Assembly (NCBI GenBank): GCA_034670145.1
Contig: JAXMOA010000010.1
Coordinates: 135,039-199,038, forward strand
Direction of reading: 5' to 3'
DNA from: HXMU1420-2 sp034670145
GTDB lineage: Bacteria; Pseudomonadota; Alphaproteobacteria; Rhodobacterales; Rhodobacteraceae
Length of the DNA stretch: 64,000 bases
Part shown: piece after piece, positions 61,156 through 64,000 of the stretch
How the letters are laid out: every line of letters begins with the position of its first letter
Position numbering within the stretch: position 1 is the first letter of the stretch
Made by a program: the position numbers and the translations under genes
Notes under the pieces: generated by a model
The model's input: only the letters and a program-made list of their open reading frames with translations
What the model was told of the DNA's origin: nothing
Databases searched by the model: none

Positions 61156-61857
61156 TTAGTCCGGCGCCAACATATATCCAGCGCCACGCACCGTCTGTAG
61201 ATAGCGCGGTTGTTTTGGGTTCGCCTCGATCTTGCGCCGCAAACGGGTGATCTGGACGTCAACGGCACGCTCCTGTGCCTGGCCTCGGTCGCGCCCCAGA
61301 TCTTCGACCAGCTTGGCCCGGTTAACGGCCTCGCCCGGGCAGGCCGAGAAGATCTTCATCAAAAGACTTTCGGTCGCGGTCAGGCGCACTATCTGGTCAC
61401 CCTGCCACATCTCTCCGCGGTCGATATCGTATCGGATGGGTCCCAGATGCAGGATCTTTGGCACGGTTTGCTCTGGCGGGGTTTCGGGCATGCGTCGCAG
61501 GATCGAGTTGATGCGCAACAATAACTCGCGCGGCTCGAACGGTTTGACCAGATAATCATCCGCGCCCGCCTCTAGCCCGGCGATACGGTTTTCCGGTTCA
61601 CCCTTGGCCGTCAGCAACAAGATCGGGGTCTGATGTGTTTCGCGCAATGTGCGCGTCAGGCTGACCCCATCTTCGCCGGGCATCATCACATCCAGCACGA
61701 TCAGGTCAAAATCCAGGCCCGTCAGGATACGTCTGGCATGAGCCGCATCGCGGGCGGATGTCACCAGAAATCCATGCCGCTTCAGAAACTTCTTGAGCAG
61801 ATCACGGATTCGTTCATCGTCATCGACGATCAAGAGATGAGTATCGAGCGCTGTCAT
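61156..61857 (-). CDS. petR: OmpR-family response regulator PetR
   Basis: A 233-residue response regulator. The receiver has DDDE (12-15), phospho-Asp56 (VLDVMMPGEDG) and KPFEPREL near 104; the OmpR-type winged helix occupies about 130-233 (TATESLLMKIFSACPGEAVNRAKL). Together with the overlapping MarR gene it matches the petP-petR pair first described in Rhodobacter capsulatus, where PetR affects cytochrome bc1 expression and growth. No histidine kinase is adjacent. ATG overlaps the petP stop by 4 nt. Confidence 0.85.
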   Translation of the reverse strand: MTALDTHLLIVDDDERIRDLLKKFLKRHGFLVTSARDAAHARRILTGLDFDLIVLDVMMPGEDGVSLTRTLRETHQTPILLLTAKGEPENRIAGLEAGADDYLVKPFEPRELLLRINSILRRMPETPPEQTVPKILHLGPIRYDIDRGEMWQGDQIVRLTATESLLMKIFSACPGEAVNRAKLVEDLGRDRGQAQERAVDVQITRLRRKIEANPKQPRYLQTVRGAGYMLAPD

Positions 61858-62366
61858 ACCGGTATGTCCTTTAACCCGGAATAAGCGCCGCGCATGTCCG
61901 TGTCCATCATTGCTTCCAACACTTGGCGAAACCCGGCAACAGCCTCGGGGCCCGCAACCTTGTACGCCGCCCGCATTCGTGCCCGCTGCGCATCGCTAAG
62001 CTGGGCCTCCAATTGCGATCCCGCCTCGGTCAGATGCAGATGCCGTTCCCGTTTGTCCTGGGTTCCTATCCTGCTTTCAACCAGACCATCCGCAATCAAT
62101 CGGCGCAGGACCCGGTTCAGGGATTGCTTGGTCACGCCGAGTATATTCAACAGGTTGTTCACCGTCGTCCCCGGCGCGCGATTGATAAAGTGGATCGCCC
62201 GGTGATGCGCCCGACCGTAATCCATTTCGGCCAGGATGCGATCCGGGTCCGCTGTAAACCCCCGATAGGCAAAAAACATCGCCTCGATGCCTTGCCGCAA
62301 TTGTTCATCGGTCAAAAACAACAGGGACTCACTCGTCTGAGCCCGATGCGAGGCACCATCGATCAT
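61854..62366 (-). CDS. petP: MarR-family regulator PetP
   Basis: A 170-residue MarR-type regulator: GMEAMFFAYRGFTADPDRILAEMDYGRAHHR near 26, the recognition helix in LLNILGVTKQSLNRVLRRL and the wing in GTQDKRERHLHLTEAG. It overlaps petR by 4 nt (same order as in R. capsulatus), so both are made together. It is divergent from ilvE, and an inverted repeat lies between them. Confidence 0.82.
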   Translation of the reverse strand: MIDGASHRAQTSESLLFLTDEQLRQGIEAMFFAYRGFTADPDRILAEMDYGRAHHRAIHFINRAPGTTVNNLLNILGVTKQSLNRVLRRLIADGLVESRIGTQDKRERHLHLTEAGSQLEAQLSDAQRARMRAAYKVAGPEAVAGFRQVLEAMMDTDMRGAYSGLKDIPV

Positions 62367-62400
62367 GTCAGCATCCTTTTTGGCTTCCCTATTCTTTTAA

Positions 62401-62439
62401 GTCAGTCTTGTTGACATTCCAAGGGTCAAGAGGTATCGA
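62401..62439 (+). promoter_or_regulatory. Candidate ilvE promoter with overlapping inverted repeat
   Basis: TTGACA (62411-62416) and TATCGA (62434-62439) are 17 bp apart, giving an 85-nt leader to ilvE. GTCA-N7-TGAC (62401-62415) overlaps the -35 box and could bind PetP or another MarR-type protein controlling both divergent genes. Consensus match is moderate. Confidence 0.45.
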
Positions 62440-62524
62440 ATCGCAGCCGAAACGAAATATTATGTCCGTTACGGCCCATGCTAACGAAAGATTTGTAAAC
62501 AATACGCCTCTGAGGAGAAACACG

Positions 62525-63391
62525 ATGTCAGGCTACGATGATATGGACGGCCAGATCTGGATCGATGGTAAACTGGTGCCTTGGCGGGATGCGAACGTCC
62601 ACATTCTGAGCCATGCCATGCATTACGCCAGCTCGGTCTTTGAAGGCGAGCGCGCGTATGGTGGCAAAATCTTCAAGTCACGCGAACATTCGGAACGGCT
62701 GCGGGCCTCCGCCCAGATGATTGATTTTGAGATCCCCTGGACTGTGGACGAGATCGAAGCAGCGAAACAGGAAGTTCTGGCCGCCAACGGACAAACGGAT
62801 GCTTACGTGCGCGCCGTCGCCTGGCGCGGTGCCGGCGAAGACATGGGTGTCGCCTCTGCACGGAACCCTGTTCGTCTGGCCGTGGCCTCTTGGGAGTGGG
62901 GCGCATACTACGGCGATGCCAAGATGAAGGGTGCCAAACTCGACATCTCAAAGTGGAAGCGGCCATCGCCTGAAACGATTCCGGTGCACGCCAAAGCCGC
63001 TGGGCTCTACATGATCTGCACTATGTCCAAACACGCGGCAGAGGCCAAAGGCTGTTCCGACGCGCTGTTCATGGATTACCGGGGCTACGTGGCCGAGGCG
63101 ACCGGAGCGAATATCTTCTTTGTCAAAGACGGAGAAGTGCACACGCCAAAAGCCGACTGTTTCCTTAATGGGATCACACGTCAAACCGTGATTCAGATGT
63201 TGAAGGATCGACAGGTCAAAGTGCACGAACGGCATATGGATCCGGGCGAGTTGGAAGATATGCAGCAATGCTGGCTAACGGGCACCGCAGCCGAAGTCAC
63301 ACCTGTTGGTCAGATCGGTGACTACAACTTCGAAGTTGGCGAACTGACCCGTGACGTCGCCCAAGGTTACGAAACCCTGGTTCGGGAATAA
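62525..63391 (+). CDS. ilvE: Branched-chain amino acid aminotransferase
   Basis: A 288-residue fold-type IV PLP aminotransferase. It starts MSGYDDMDGQIWIDGKLVPW, with HILSHAMHYASSVFEGERAY near 27. The PLP lysine is expected in VHAKAAGLYMI (near 157), and EATGANIFFVKDG near 192 binds the cofactor phosphate region. It makes leucine, isoleucine and valine from their keto acids. TGAGGAG precedes ATG 62525. A hairpin lies directly after the stop. Confidence 0.94.
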   Translation: MSGYDDMDGQIWIDGKLVPWRDANVHILSHAMHYASSVFEGERAYGGKIFKSREHSERLRASAQMIDFEIPWTVDEIEAAKQEVLAANGQTDAYVRAVAWRGAGEDMGVASARNPVRLAVASWEWGAYYGDAKMKGAKLDISKWKRPSPETIPVHAKAAGLYMICTMSKHAAEAKGCSDALFMDYRGYVAEATGANIFFVKDGEVHTPKADCFLNGITRQTVIQMLKDRQVKVHERHMDPGELEDMQQCWLTGTAAEVTPVGQIGDYNFEVGELTRDVAQGYETLVRE

Positions 63392-63394
63392 CCA

Positions 63395-63414
63395 CTGGCG
63401 CCTTTTGGCGCCAG
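63395..63414 (+). terminator. Hairpin terminator of ilvE
   Basis: CTGGCGCC, TTTT loop, GGCGCCAG: a perfect 8-bp GC stem 3 nt past the ilvE stop. Only a short T-containing tail follows, so it is a stem-dominated terminator. Confidence 0.65.
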
Positions 63415-63922
63415 ACCACCCTTTGCCTGTTGCGCCGACAGACGGGGAAACAACATCGGCTTCGAGCTCAGACCTTCCTTGGATCTAGTTGCGGTGGGTG
63501 ACCAGCTTGTTGCGGGCCAGGCAGACCTAGACGCCAAGCAATCCATCGATCCATCGGCGGGCTTTCACATAGAGCGCGACGACCGGCGATGTGGAACAAG
63601 CCACTGCGTAGATCATGGGCCCGATTGCGGAGATGATGCGGGTACCAACAACGACCAAAGCAGCCACCCAGATAGGCGCTTGCCCGTCCATCGCAAGAGA
63701 ATTGATTGCGTTCCAGACCAAAGCCGCATTGGCGTTCGTCATCTGTATTAAAGGGCCGCGCGATAAAAGGCGCGTTTACCGCCGCTCAGATGAACGGGTC
63801 GCACTTCGAACTCTTTGACAGCTAACGCCGATTTGAACGCCAGCCAAAGCAGGTGGGCCGCGCTGATGTATATGTTTTGTATGTGATTGATTATGTATTG
63901 AGAGATATTAGAGGCTTTACTA
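63415..63922. other. Non-coding stretch between ilvE and the 5S rRNA gene
   Basis: About 510 bp with no convincing gene. A minus-strand frame at 63527-63742 could encode a 71-residue protein with two hydrophobic segments (APIWVAALVVVGTRIISAIG and PMIYAVACSTSPVVALYV) but has no ribosome-binding site, so I do not count it as a gene with confidence. No tRNA is recognisable next to the 5S gene. The last 70 bp are AT-rich. Confidence 0.5.
63527..63742 (-). CDS. Possible small membrane protein
   Basis: A 71-residue frame starting MTNANAALVWNAINSLAM with two likely membrane helices and a basic C-terminal KARRWIDG. No ribosome-binding site precedes the ATG (upstream is CCCTTTAATACAG), no homology is recognised, and no neighbour supports it. 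Hydrophobic composition is the only argument. Confidence 0.3.
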   Translation of the reverse strand: MTNANAALVWNAINSLAMDGQAPIWVAALVVVGTRIISAIGPMIYAVACSTSPVVALYVKARRWIDGLLGV

Positions 63923-64000
63923 GGTCTGGCGGCGACCTACTCTCCCACGTCTTAAGACGCAGTACCATCGGCGCTACAGTGCTTAACTTCCGGGTTCGGG
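63923..64000 (-). rRNA. rrf: 5S ribosomal RNA, 3' part
   Basis: On the minus strand the sequence reads CCCGAACCCGGAAGTTAAGC, then CGCCGATGGTACTGCGTC and GTGGGAGAGTAGGTCGCCGCC, the conserved second half of bacterial 5S rRNA. The gene runs off the right edge, so an rRNA operon on the minus strand should follow beyond the window. The exact 3' end near 63923 is estimated. Confidence 0.9.

Noticed and set aside
63760..63922. A tRNA beside the 5S gene, as rRNA operons of this group often end with an initiator tRNA
   Set aside because: No acceptor-stem, T-arm or CCA pattern is visible on either strand in this stretch.

Overview
The window looks like a chromosomal segment of a GC-rich alphaproteobacterium of the order Rhodobacterales, probably the Roseobacter group. 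The signs are a petP/petR regulator pair, a DUF2794 gene, a GTTC-N7-GTTC LexA box of the alphaproteobacterial type, and two copies of a GC-palindromic intergenic element that I associate with roseobacter genomes. The family assignment is inference; no 16S sequence is present, only the 3' part of a 5S rRNA at the right edge.

Layout. 1-8.7 kb: the start of a hydroxypyruvate isomerase gene, an EamA exporter, a DUF1285 gene, and a MoxR/DUF58/DUF4159 operon of large membrane proteins with von Willebrand-like and amidotransferase-like regions. 8.8-16.3 kb: penicillin-binding protein 1C overlapping a giant thioester alpha-2-macroglobulin that carries an N-terminal PAN/apple-like domain. 16.4-24.5 kb: an orphan hybrid histidine kinase, yaaA, recQ, a DUF4139 secreted protein and asd.

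24.7-29.0 kb is an AT-richer graveyard of mobile DNA: an IS5-family element broken by a 37-nt insertion, a 5'-damaged alpha/beta hydrolase, an IS3 orfA stub, a resolvase C-terminus, an intact LysR regulator, a decayed IS6-family transposase and a 105-bp element with near-perfect terminal inverted repeats. It abuts a homoprotocatechuate operon (29-35 kb: hpaF, hpaE, hpaD, an aromatic amino acid decarboxylase and an FAH-family gene) with divergent hpaR and a probable HpaR operator.

35-42 kb: copA with a textbook CueR-type 19-bp-spacer promoter, cueR overlapping copA, a beta-carbonic anhydrase, a small unknown protein, an M17 aminopeptidase overlapping an NlpC/P60 hydrolase, and DUF2794. 42-48.5 kb: phenylacetate genes in two divergent units, paaZ-paaX and paaI-paaJ-paaK-tetR. 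48.7-50.4 kb: an imuB gene under a LexA box but without imuA or dnaE2 beside it. 50.4-61.1 kb: a myo-inositol locus (SDR, iolG, an RpiR-family regulator, a three-gene sugar ABC transporter, iolC fused to an aldolase-like domain, iolD, iolE) with two GGAA-N6-TTCC operators that match the known IolR pattern. iolA and iolB are not in the window. 61.2-64 kb: petR, petP, ilvE and the 3' part of a 5S rRNA.

Three catabolic modules (homoprotocatechuate, phenylacetate, inositol) therefore lie within about 32 kb, each with its own local repressor. Most gene calls are ordinary. The best leads for something new are the regulatory sites, the small repeat elements, the broken mobile elements and the poorly characterised MoxR/DUF4159 operon.
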